A model generated the notes under the pieces. The model did no database searches and was not told where the DNA came from. It was given only the letters and a program-made list of their open reading frames with translations. Positions 54,837 to 64,000 of a DNA stretch of 64,000 nucleotides are shown here, in pieces (positions within the stretch are counted from its first letter, which is position 1; each line of letters opens with the position of its first letter). Origin of the DNA: Microbotryum silenes-acaulis (lineage: Eukaryota; Basidiomycota; Microbotryomycetes; Microbotryales; Microbotryaceae); contig QPFY01000003.1 of the NCBI GenBank assembly GCA_003665825.1, positions 1,488,001 to 1,552,000 of the forward strand. The letters run 5' to 3'. The translations under genes were made by a program, and so were the position numbers.

Positions 54837-55178
54837 CGCACCCCCCAGCACCGCTACCGCCCCGAAAATCTGGGGAACGGCGACCTTGACGAAGGCTTTG
54901 AGCTTGCGCCCCTCCAAGCCCTTGAACTCGTCCAAGCTATACCACCCCTTTTTGTCTCGCTTGACGACCTTGAAGTATTTGCTGTGTTTGTGCCGCTTTG
55001 TGACGACGACGTGCGCCTCACGCGGGTGAACCGACTTGACCTGGCACAACAGAGGCCGGGCGGCAAAGCAAAGGTCAGGATCGGTTGATGGATCCAGTGG
55101 TGGGTCTGCAAGCGCCGATGGCAGACGAGGAGAGAAGAACGTGCTCACTTCCCAGGTACCGTCCAACAGTTTCTGCAT
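54789..55178 (-). CDS. Hypothetical fragment
   Basis: 129 codons with a basic, locally compact section (AHVVVTKRHKHSKYFKVVKR, GWYSLDEFKGLEGRKLKAFV). The C-terminus runs into the tandem repeat. I do not recognise it. It sits upstream of the frameshifted transposon-associated gene on the same strand and could be its 5' part or an unrelated remnant. Confidence 0.3.
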   Translation of the reverse strand: MQKLLDGTWEVSTFFSPRLPSALADPPLDPSTDPDLCFAARPLLCQVKSVHPREAHVVVTKRHKHSKYFKVVKRDKKGWYSLDEFKGLEGRKLKAFVKVAVPQIFGAVAVLGGALALTRARQIELAQLN

Positions 55179-55263
55179 CCGCTTGCGATGTTTGACGTCG
55201 TTGGCGACTGCAACGGCCTGTCGTCAGGGGGGAGGGGCAACGACGTCAAACATCGCAAGCGGA
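55178..55263. repeat. 26-bp perfect inverted repeat, 34-nt spacer
   Basis: 55178-55203 and 55238-55263 are exact reverse complements (left arm begins TCCGCTTGCGATGTTTGACG). It lies next to the hypothetical fragment and the tandem repeat. Confidence 0.93.
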
Positions 55264-55836
55264 GGAGGCGGGTGGAAGCGTCAGTTGGGGTGCGGAGTCA
55301 GTTAGGATGCCATGGTCGCGACGTCGCCAGACGTTCATTTGTTCCAGGGCTTGCCTTTTGACCAATGAGGCTGTACTCTGGGTTCTGGTGAATCAACGCC
55401 ACCCTCGTCGCTTGACCGGCTAGCTCCCCTTTAGCACCCCTCGCCGCCTGCGCCGCCGAGTCCTTGAAGCCTCCAACCGTCACCCCGGGGTAGAACGCTT
55501 CGGCACCGGGTAACCTCCGACGGCGCCGACCTCGCTTGCGCAAGCCCTCCCGTCACCGCCGTTTGAGTGGAGCACCTTGAGCGACGCGTCGTCTCGGTAT
55601 CACTTTTTGAGAAGGACACGGAACGTCGTCCCCTGCACGGAGCGCGTCGAGATGTTGCCCGCCAAACCAGCTTATTTTCTCGTGTCGACCGGAATGAAGC
55701 ACAAAGTCCCCAAGGTCAGCCAGTCCGTAGGCTACTGCCAAAGACCACGGTCCTTTCTCATTTCCGAGCTACATGGATTACAACATGTCGTCACCCAACA
55801 CCAGAGTACAGCACAATTCGAAATGGGAGACTGATC
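55264..55836. other. Intergenic, no gene recognised
   Basis: 573 bp with only shadow frames, containing the 3' flank of the RING gene. Confidence 0.45.
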
Positions 55837-57795
55837 TCACCTGGCACCCGCCAACCGCTTGTAATTTTTGGGCCCATGCTCCGTTGTTCCTGTCGCAAAG
55901 TCGGGGAGATACTTGTCCGAGGAGAGTTTGGAAAGCTGCGGCTTGCTGCCGCACCGTCCAGACGCGTGCCTGTGATTTGACCGCGCATCGGTCATCGTCG
56001 GCATGGGGACGGTGCCTCGGGGTGGTCGGGCCGACGCCGCGAGCGGGGGATGCTTCGCCGACAAGAGGTGGCGCGGAGAGGGTAGGCCGTACAGGTCCTC
56101 GTCGTCGTCGCTATCGGTGATCTCGATCACTTCCGTGCGCAATCCCGGTGCTGCCGCCGCTAATGTCGTCGGACGCTGCCGTTTGCGCGGCGAGGGGCTC
56201 GGCGTCGCGCGGTCAGCATTCGAAGCAAAGCTGCTGCTCGTCATCACCGTGTTTTTGATCCTGAAAGTAAGGCCTGTGTCGGCCGTCGTCGAAGGTGACA
56301 GTGCTCTCGCCGCGCCAGAGGCTGCAGCAGGACTGCGTGGGACCGGAACGACAGGGCAGTTTTCGTATTCGTCGTCCGAGATGGCGGCCTTGGGTCGACG
56401 CCGCTTGAGCTCCTCGTACTTGTGGCGCGTCCTAGCCTGTTTGGACTCCCAGCTCTTGAGCGCCGCCTCGAGGCGCTGCACTTGACCTTTGAGCTTGACG
56501 ACTTCTTCTTGCGCGCACGTCTGGGCCTGGGCAGCCAGCGCGGCCTTTTCGTCGGCCTTGTCGATGGCTTTCGTCGTCGCGCGTTGGCACTCCGCAACGC
56601 GCTCGTCGGCTTGGTGTTGGATCCGATCCTGCGCGAGTTGCATTCTGTGCGAATGAAGCCCAGAACGCGATCGATCGCCAGCCCAGCAAGAAGGTCAGCG
56701 GGGGCTGTCACATCTCAAGCTCGGTGACAAGTGCGGGGACTCACGCAAAGAGCGCCTTGTCGTGGCCGTCGATCTGTTCGCGCAGGCTTTGGATGGTCTT
56801 TTCGCCCTCCTCGCCTCGCATCGCCAGCGTCGCCTTGAGGCGCGCGACTTCCTCTCGGTGCTTGATCTTGGCCTCGTGCGCTTCCGACTCGACTTCGCGC
56901 AGCTGGGCCTCCAGCTTGGTGGCTTCGGCGCGCTTGGTCGAGAGTTCATCGAGCGCGACCTCGATGACCCCGGTGAGCTCGTCGACGCGTACCTCGAGCT
57001 CCATAATGCGCTGGTGCGCACCGGGCTGCCCGCACTCGTACTGGACAAGCTCGTCCATGCGCCGGCCGAGCTCGCTCTCGAGATCGTCGATGACGCTCTC
57101 CTTGGCCTGGCACGTTTCCTCGAGCTCCTCGAGTCGCAGGGCCTGTTCTCGCGTGAGCTCGCGCAGGGGTCGAAGTTCCCGCACGGTCGCTTGCGTTTCT
57201 CGGAGCTCGCGTCGGAGCCGGTCGACTTCTTGCTCGGAACGTGCGCGTCGAGCCAGTCTGGGTGCAGGCCCTTCCCCTGTCAACACATACTCCCGTTCGT
57301 CGTCAACGTCGTTCTCCTCGTCGTCGGTTTCGTGGTCCACGCGCGCGGCTGCAACTTCTCGGCGCACCGATGCGGCCTGCGAGGCTCCGGCCAGCTGGGA
57401 TTGCACACCATCGTTTGTGACATCGGCTTCAAAATAGAGGCGGACCAACGGGTACGGGGTGCGGCGATGACTGCGGTCGGTGCTGCGCACCGAGACGTGG
57501 CGCGAAGGGCAGTGGAGCGGACAGATCGCTTCGGCGCGGTTGTGGCTTCGAATCCACTTTTTGATGCATTTCTGTTGGTCGTAAAGTCGTAAAGGCGGAT
57601 CGTGGGAAGAATCATGGTCAGCTGGGCTCGGTTGAAGAGTATCTTTTGTCACCCAGAAGGGTCAAGGACATGATTTACGGTGTGGTAGACGTGTCCGCAT
57701 GACGTCAAAGCGGACCACTCTGAGCTGTGCGCGTCGTCACCATCCTCGGGCGAGACGGTGGACTGGCAGAAGCATTCGAGCTGGCCCCGCGCCAT
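55837..57795 (-). CDS. RING-finger protein with coiled coil and SUMO-interacting motif
   Basis: Exons are complement(join(55837..56644, 56745..57571, 57679..57795)), 583 aa with clean phases. The start MARGQLECFCQS opens a RING that spans the first intron: ECFC, then TSCGHVYHT, then KCIKKWIRSH and CPLHC. Spacing is odd (C-x-C at the start, C-x2-H or C-x3-C at the end). Residues of about 130-370 form a long Glu/Arg/Leu coiled coil (LRRELRETQATVRELRPLRE..). The tail is Ser/Pro-rich with VIEITDSDDDED, a classical SUMO-interacting motif with acidic flank, near residue 480. The architecture suggests an E3 ubiquitin ligase, perhaps of TRAIP or SUMO-targeted type. Neither can be fixed from sequence alone. 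Confidence 0.75.
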
Positions 57796-58181
57796 CTATC
57801 GGGGAGCGAAGCCGTATGAAGCAACTGAGCGCCGAGTGAGGGCGGGGGCGAGAGGATGCAAGCGACGGAATGGACAGACGCCTGCTCGGGGTGGGGACGA
57901 GAGCGCGAATCAACACGAGGAGCGCGGGGGAGGGGCGTCCCCGTAAATCGTAAATGACTTTTAATGACGCGTCGAGAGCGCGTTCGAGCTTCGCTGACCC
58001 GCGCGCATGGGAAGAAAGCACGTGAGCAAACGGCGCCTCTTCTCATTCGAGACTTATCCGGGTAGCCTGCCAAGCAGCCTGTGTCGACCCACTCCCAATA
58101 CTCGCCACCCTATCCTTCCAAAGGACGGCGCCAGTGGACATTAGGAACCTTGGTCCACCACAGCTCGCCCGTCGAGGGAGG
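57796..58181. promoter_or_regulatory. Divergent promoter region, RING gene (-) and MUS81 (+)
   Basis: 386 bp between divergent start codons. No specific element is recognised. Confidence 0.5.
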
Positions 58182-61100
58182 ATGGCACCTCGCGTCGTGC
58201 CCGGCAACCCGCAATGGATCGAATGGATCAGGACACTCGAGCTCGCCGCCGAGGAAAAGGGTTCTCGAGCGGCCAACTCGTGGGCCAAGGTACGTCCGGC
58301 CAGCCACTCCACCCGATCTCGTTCCAGGCTGACGCTCGTCTCTTTGCGATCACCCTCCCTCGACGCGTTCCGCCCCCCACTCAGGCAAGGAGGTCGTTCG
58401 AAAAGTGCCCGATCGTGTTCAATCACCCCGACGAAGCGCTGCAGCTCGAAGGTGTCGGCAGAAAGACGGTCGAAACACTGCTACACAAGATCACCGAAGA
58501 ATGTAGACGCGTAGGTATGCCTCTTCCAGAACGAGGTCAGTCAATTTACTAGTTTCTCCGTTGAGCCGGGACCGAAATCTTGACCCCTCTTTGCAACCTG
58601 GCACTGTGCAGCGACCGTGCCGAGACGATTTGGGGCAGCAGCGAAGGGAGCGGTAGCACCACCCGTTCGAGATGCGACCACGGGGAATGCCGTCCCTGGA
58701 CCTTCTCGGAAACGTCCAAATTCGGGCTCGGTGGCCCTGCAAGAAGCGGCCGAGGATCAGTTGCGAGAAGCTCGACGGCGCAGGCTGCTCGGACTGCCCC
58801 CGGAACCTTCAAGCTCGCCCCCTCACCACCAACACCACTATGCCGTTGCGTATGCCTTGGCTCGGAACGAGAACGTCAACGCTGTCGCCGGTCTCGCTCG
58901 ATCGCGCAAAGCCGCGGTCCCCAAGGCCTACGTCCCGCGTCGGGGCTCGGGGTCGTACGCGATCCTGCTCGCGTTGTACAAGAGCTGCTCGTACGACGAG
59001 CCGCAGGTGTGGACGACCAAAGCCAAAGTCATGGAGGAAGCCTCCGAGTTTAGTGAAACTCCGATGGATCGACCCATGGCGGCACGCAACGGCGGCACCG
59101 AAGCGGGGACGGGCTTTTACAGCGCCTGGAACGGTATGACAACGTTGATCAGCAAGGAGCTGGTCTCGTGCGACAACAAGCGGCCTATCAAGTACTCATT
59201 GACGGACGCGGGATATGCGCTCGCGGACAGCCTCGCAGAAGCTGCGGGCATGGCGAAGCATGTCAGGGGCCCCGGACCAGCTCCGGTCCTATGGAACGCG
59301 CCGCCGCCGCCGCCGCCGCCACCTCCAGGGGGCGTTCGCTCGTTTCAAGAGGACTTTGTCGCAGGTGGCACAGCGGGGCATCGACTCGGATGTGCAGCAT
59401 CAGCGATAGATCCCGCTTCCGTGGGACCGACGAGGCGGTACCCTAACATTGCCCACCGCACTCGACCTCGCTCGCCCCCACTCTTCGCCGACCTCGGCCG
59501 CATGGGCCACGACGAGGCTCGGTCCGAGGACGACGACGACGATCCCGAGTTTGCCGAGCAGATGCGTCAAGCAAAGGCGCTGAGTCGCCAGGAGAGTCAA
59601 CACCCCTCCTCGTCGTCGACCGCGATGAACCGGGATCTGATGAACCTACGGCCGCCGCCTCCACCCCTGCCCGCGAGCCGACCGTTCTTCGACTCGAGTC
59701 TCGACGGTCGCAGAGTCGTTTCGGGTCACTACGCCGCTGCTTTACCCGCCGCCCCAGGCGTTCCTGCCGCGGGCAACGTCGATCTCCCTTTTGAGTACTA
59801 TTACCTCGACGAGAGTGAGTCGTGTACCGATAGCACTCTGCCACTCCCGTGGCCCCAGGACATTGCTGAGCCTGCGTTTCCCACGACCCCTCACCACTCC
59901 GCAGCTGACGCGAGGGTAACTCGACGCGACCAAGCCGAGGTGGGACAGGAAGAGGGGACGCTCGCACCGATGTACCGCATCGAGTACCGCACCGCTCAAG
60001 CCCTGCATCAGATGACGCGCAGTGTCCTGAGAAGCACGACGCTGGCTCGCGGGACGCCACTCCCCGGCGGACGCACGATAACCGGCTACCTGCGAGGTCG
60101 CGTCGCAAATTCGGTTGCTCCTGGCTTCCCGTCCATGAGTGCGGCAGCTTTTTCAACCGCGGTCGCGGCCTCCTCGACCGCTCGAACGCAGTTCCCGGAA
60201 ATCAACCTACTGGTGGGCTACAAGGAGCGCCCACCTCCCTTGGACAAAGATGCGATGTACGCGCCGCCCCCTTCGGTGCGTCGGCTTGGAGGTGACCCCG
60301 CGCTGCAGCCTCCCTCTGTCGCTCGGCGGCCGGCGGATGCCGCTTCGACGTCGAGAGCCACGACTCTGAATTGCGATGGGAAGCAGGACGCGGGCAGTCA
60401 CGGCACGTCTTCGCCAAACTTGTCCTCGAGTCGCACCGCGGCCGCCTCATTGATTCCTCACACGACCGCTTCACTTCCTGTCCCTCTCGGGGACCGTTAC
60501 GGACCTGCAGATACTTCCGGTTTGAGCACGCGGCTGGACCGCACTCACCAGAAGCTGCCGCCCGCTGTGGCGCTGTCGCGAGCCGATGCACCTCCTGGAC
60601 GACCCCTGGCCCGCACCTCGTCGTCGCAGAACCCATTGCTCGCCTCCTTTGATCAGTTCCCGAACCCGCTCATCAACCGCCACCCTCTGGACCCCGTCAA
60701 GGACCACGTCGCCACGGTCCCCTACGTCCATCACCCCTTCTCCGCCAAGGTCTTGCTTGCGGGCACGTTCCGCGTCATGCTCATCATCGACTCGCGAGAG
60801 GTGGGCTTGCCGATGCGCGGCAAGCGGACGGAGATGATCAAATCGCTCGAAAAGGAGAACGTCCCCTGCGATCGGCGCATGCTGCCCCTGGGGGACATGA
60901 TCTGGGTCGCTCGACCGATCAATTCTTTCGGCCAACCCACCGGAGAGGATGATGTCGTACTGGACGCGATCGTCGAGCGCAAGAGGCTCGACGATCTGTG
61001 TCACTCGATTATCGATGGGCGGTACGTCAGCCAAAAGATTCGGCTCAAGGATTCGGCCATCTCGCACCGCATCTACCTGATTGAAAAGTACGACGACAAG

Positions 61101-61945
61101 AGTCAATGTGAGCCCGCGTTTCCTTCATTTCTTTCCTTCGCGTCCCCGTGGCCGTACTGATCCGCGGACCGTTGTGTAATTCTTTTGCGTTGCAGACGCT
61201 CAATGTAAGACCACCCTTTTGACGTTCAGCTGTCACTTGCTTGACTGCAACTGACGTGATTCCACTTTTCCTCTGCAGTCGGGAAAGCGATCTGGACGTG
61301 CAAGTCTCAGTTGCAGATCAACGACGGGTTCTACGTACACGAGTCGGGCAGCTTCAAGGACACCATTACGTATCTCAAAATGCAGACGCAGATCATGCGC
61401 GAACAGTACGAGGTGAGTACTCAGTCGTCGTGTCCATGGCTGCTCACATTTTGAAACAGCGGGCTAACAAGAGTACTTCTACGCACCAGTCGCAAGATCT
61501 GCTCGTCATTCCGGACACGTCCATCGACCGACCGACCTACCTCTCGATGCAACGCCATCTTCAAGCGACTTCCCCTGCGTACCGCTACCTGACGACGTAC
61601 CGTGCCTTCGAGGAACTGAACAAGGCCGACGCGGCACTGACGCTGCGTGCGCAGTGGGCGCGTATGCTGTCCTGCGTCTCGGGACTGTCGGCCGAAAAGA
61701 CTGTGCAGTTCATCGGTCGTTGGTCGACGCCAATGCAATTCTTTGCCGAAGGTTCGGAATGGAGTAGGATCGTCAAGGAGGACTCGTTCGTTGCCGTCGA
61801 GGGCAAACCGGTGCCGAAAAGGGCGAGGAAGGAGGAGGACTTTGTCGTTGAGCACCTGGAGGATGTCGGGGCGAGGGGAATCAAAGGCAAGCTCGGGTCC
61901 AAGATTTGGAAACTTTTCCAGACAGGCACCGCGTACGCCGAGTAA
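58182..61945 (+). CDS. MUS81: MUS81 structure-specific endonuclease subunit
   Basis: Exons are join(58182..58289, 58385..58535, 58612..61107, 61196..61204, 61279..61412, 61490..61945), phases all consistent, 1117 aa (longer than usual because of a ~450-aa Ser/Pro-rich insert). The N-terminal helix-hairpin-helix (NPQWIEWIRTLELAAEEKGS, GVGRKTVETLLHKI) is followed by a winged-helix region (GSGSYAILLALY..). The XPF-type nuclease domain has IIDSREVG and the catalytic ERK of AIVERKRLDDLC at about 60971-60994, then KAIWTCKSQLQINDGFYV. A C-terminal HhH ends VGARGIKGKLGSKIWKLFQ. With EME1 it cleaves 3' flaps and nicked Holliday junctions in the nucleus. Exon 4 is only 9 nt. The gene converges on RAD9, 108 bp apart. 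Confidence 0.93.
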
Positions 61946-62053
61946 GAAGGTGGTGACCAGGACATGCTTTTCTGTCACTGTCGACAACTATGCGAACTAT
62001 GATACAACAAAAACTAGATGCAATTGCTAGCGTTACAAGCGTATGACCCGTGG

Positions 62054-63885
62054 TCAAGGGCTGGGAGAAGAGTCATCGTCCCCGCCCAGCAAGTTCCACC
62101 GCTTCGACTGTGCAATTCATTATCCGGGTCAGCTGCGTACGGCGGGCGTAAAAAAGCCAGCACATGTTCGTGACAGACCTTTTTGGACATTCTGTGGTCG
62201 ATCCCTTGCGTCGGTCCAAAGTGCGACGCGGAAGGTGTCTGTGTGGGCGGAGGACGTTGCGACAGGGCTTCTTGCGTTAACTGATCGATCTGCGCGAACG
62301 CATCGTCGCCAAAGTCGTCCATCGCGGCTCCGTAGTCGAACTCGTCTTCGCCTTCGTCTGCATCTTGGTCGCCATGCAGAGCTCGCATGAGAGGCGGAGG
62401 GGCTGGGGGCGAGGGAGGTTCCTGCGTAGGTGTCGCGCGATTGAACAAGGGCCGTTCTTGCTCTACTGCCCGATCCTGCGCCTTCTTCCCCCGTTCTGCA
62501 TGCACGCGCAGTGGTTCCTCTTCTGCCTTCCCTCTCCGACCTCTGACCATGTTATCGCTGTCCCTCGCAGCGTCGTCCTGATCATCCCCATCAAAGTCGG
62601 TTGTGGCGATGACAAAGTCGGCTCGGAAATTCTCGGCCTCAACAAGGATCAAGACCGGTTCGCCGCCTCTCGAGCAAGCGACGTCGACCGTCGCCGGAAC
62701 CGCATCGGCCAAAGCGATGATGGATTTGAACTCTTTGAGCCCAAAGGTGATGACCGACGGGCGCAAGACTTCGTACAAGTCAAAGTCCGAGACGGAGATG
62801 ACGAGCTCAGTCGAGAGGGGTCGCGAGGAGAGGGAATCGGCTGAAAAAAACGAGGACGAGGAAACAAACCGGCGCTTACGCACCAAGGTCAGTGACTCCT
62901 GACGGACAGTCTCGAGACTGTTAGCTCTGGACTGACCTGGGTTATCGGAAGAAGTATCTAAGCCGAAGGAGCGCAGGCGACACGAGTTTTCGTGCAGGTC
63001 GAACGAAATCTCGTCCGAGCCTCCGCCCTGAGAACCCGAACGCAAGTGGAAGTGATCTGTCCTACAAGTTCATACTCTTGTTGTCAGCAGAGAGTGGAAG
63101 TCGGTCTAGGAAGACAAACGAGGGAAGACTGTACGGACCACTCCTTGAGGATGCGACTGGATGCGATCCAGGTGATGGTGCAGGCGTCTCGTTTCGCTTG
63201 AGGATACAGTGCCGTCGAGCCCGAGCGGTAGGTCATACGATGGGTTTTGGTGACGCCTGTGGGGTCATCAAGCGATCTGGGTGAGTAAGAATAGAGCCGA
63301 ACCAGGGACGAGCGCTTGGCTCGGATGGTGAACGGGGCGAAATGTGTACTAACCATGCTGACAATGCAGTCGTATGACGATGCGGCACTGGGGTGCGGCG
63401 GCGGTTTGGGAACCACTCGCGGACGTTGCGTCATCATCATCGTCGCCGTAAGATCCATTGTGTCGGCGGTGTTGGGTGAGGTCCTGGCCGGTGACGGCGA
63501 TGGAGCACGTCTCGATCGTGTTGGCCGAGCGAGGTCGCAGCGGGGAAAGCAGCGCCTGGGGTGGGGGAGGAACAAATCAGCGGCGGCATACGACGCAGGT
63601 ACGAGTGTGTGTGTGGAGATTGCCGCCTACTTTGCCCACTACCGAAAACGAGACGATCGCTTCGCCCGCGGGTGCGCGGACGTGGTAGCTCGGAAAGAAG
63701 TGGGCCGGGAAGGTGACGGCGGCGAAGGCGGTGCGCGAGGCGTTGATGGACGACAGCTTGAGCTGACGAGGGGCGGCGACGACGTGAATTTCTTCGCCCC
63801 ATTTGGTGAGGCATGCGATCGCACGGGTAAAGTCTGTGGGATGCACGAGCCGAGAACGCGAGGATGCGGAGTCCGGGCGGCCCAT
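62054..63885 (-). CDS. RAD9: RAD9, 9-1-1 checkpoint clamp subunit
   Basis: Exons are about complement(join(62054..62107, 62179..62840, 62937..63056, 63135..63256, 63354..63555, 63643..63885)). The 63056/63135 junction does not keep phase with canonical sites, so one boundary there is wrong. The PCNA-like fold shows RAIACLTKWGEEIHV, LSSINASRTAFA, PAHFFPSYHV, then CRIVIRLHCQHG, VTKTHRMTY, and LKEFKSIIALADAVPATVDV with VLILVEAENF. The C-terminal tail is long, acidic and Ser/Pro-rich and ends in a KK..R..L stretch (MSKKSKRWNLLGGDDD). RAD9 with RAD1 and HUS1 is loaded at DNA damage and activates ATR-type signalling through the phosphorylated tail. The true start may lie one exon upstream, since CCCACAG precedes ACTTTACCCG. 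Confidence 0.85.
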
Positions 63886-64000
63886 GAGGAGGTAGGTTGG
63901 GTCAGCTGATTGACATTCAAGCCTCGGCGCGCGTCGCGACGTGGATCGCTGCGAAATGGACGACGATCAGACTGACGACGTAGCGCTGAGCCGGATGCGA
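63886..64000. other. Right edge, 5' side of RAD9
   Basis: 115 bp, possibly promoter or a first exon of RAD9. Too short to judge. Confidence 0.4.

Noticed and set aside
1..64000. CRISPR arrays, operons, Shine-Dalgarno sites, bacterial insertion sequences
   Set aside because: Spliced genes, Pol III tRNAs and LINE/copia elements show a eukaryotic nuclear genome; no spaced short repeats were seen.

Overview
The window looks like nuclear DNA of a basidiomycete fungus. It is GC-rich, with intron-rich genes whose introns are mostly 40-140 nt, GT..AG, and often begin GTGAGT or GTATGT. It also has a divergent H2A/H2B pair, a SPX-EXS (SYG1/XPR1) gene, a RAX1-like RGS gene, retrotransposons and Pol III tRNA genes with poly-T terminators. 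The style suggests Pucciniomycotina, but that placement is an impression only. Exon coordinates were worked out by hand from splice sites and reading phase. Each protein identity rests on motifs read in the translation.

Layout. 1-2851: minus-strand non-LTR retrotransposon (LINE) debris, ending 58 bp upstream of a tRNA-Glu(CTC) at 2910-2980. 3962-8734: a Ty1/copia element with 188-bp LTRs and two in-frame TAG codons. 10429-14427: tubulin-folding cofactor B (-) and a cystathionine gamma-synthase-like gene (+), divergent. 14567-18853: a 15-exon ATP-dependent DNA ligase (-). 20039-23139: PH-domain protein (+). 23728-27690: SYG1/XPR1-like SPX-EXS phosphate transporter/sensor (+). 27911-28989: N-terminal amidase NTA1 (-). 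29481-31094: histones H2B (-) and H2A (+). 31424-31494: a second tRNA-Glu(CTC) (-), with a truncated LINE starting about 55 bp upstream of it and a stack of orphan LINE 3' tails to about 33950. 36030-38002: RAX1-like RGS membrane protein (+). 38465-38546: intron-containing tRNA-Arg(CCT) (-). About 38600-51018: a head-to-tail LINE array with one apparently intact two-ORF element, a 5'-truncated second family and tandem 3' tails. 52561-54620: a frameshifted transposon-associated gene (-) and satellite-like repeats. 55837-57795: RING/coiled-coil/SIM protein (-). 58182-61945: MUS81 (+). 62054-63885: RAD9 (-).

The most interesting pattern is that all three tRNA genes have a LINE a short way upstream of the tRNA 5' end. 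In every case the LINE points away from the tRNA, and older LINE pieces are stacked behind it in the same orientation. This looks like a non-LTR retrotransposon that targets the upstream side of tRNA genes, a habit well known from Dictyostelium TRE5 elements. I know of no description of it in basidiomycetes. The Arg-locus element has intact endonuclease and reverse transcriptase motifs and a UAAUG stop/start overlap between its ORFs.

The host genes are housekeeping genes. Several act in genome maintenance: the DNA ligase, MUS81, RAD9 of the 9-1-1 clamp, an H2A with an SQEL tail, and possibly the RING/SIM protein.
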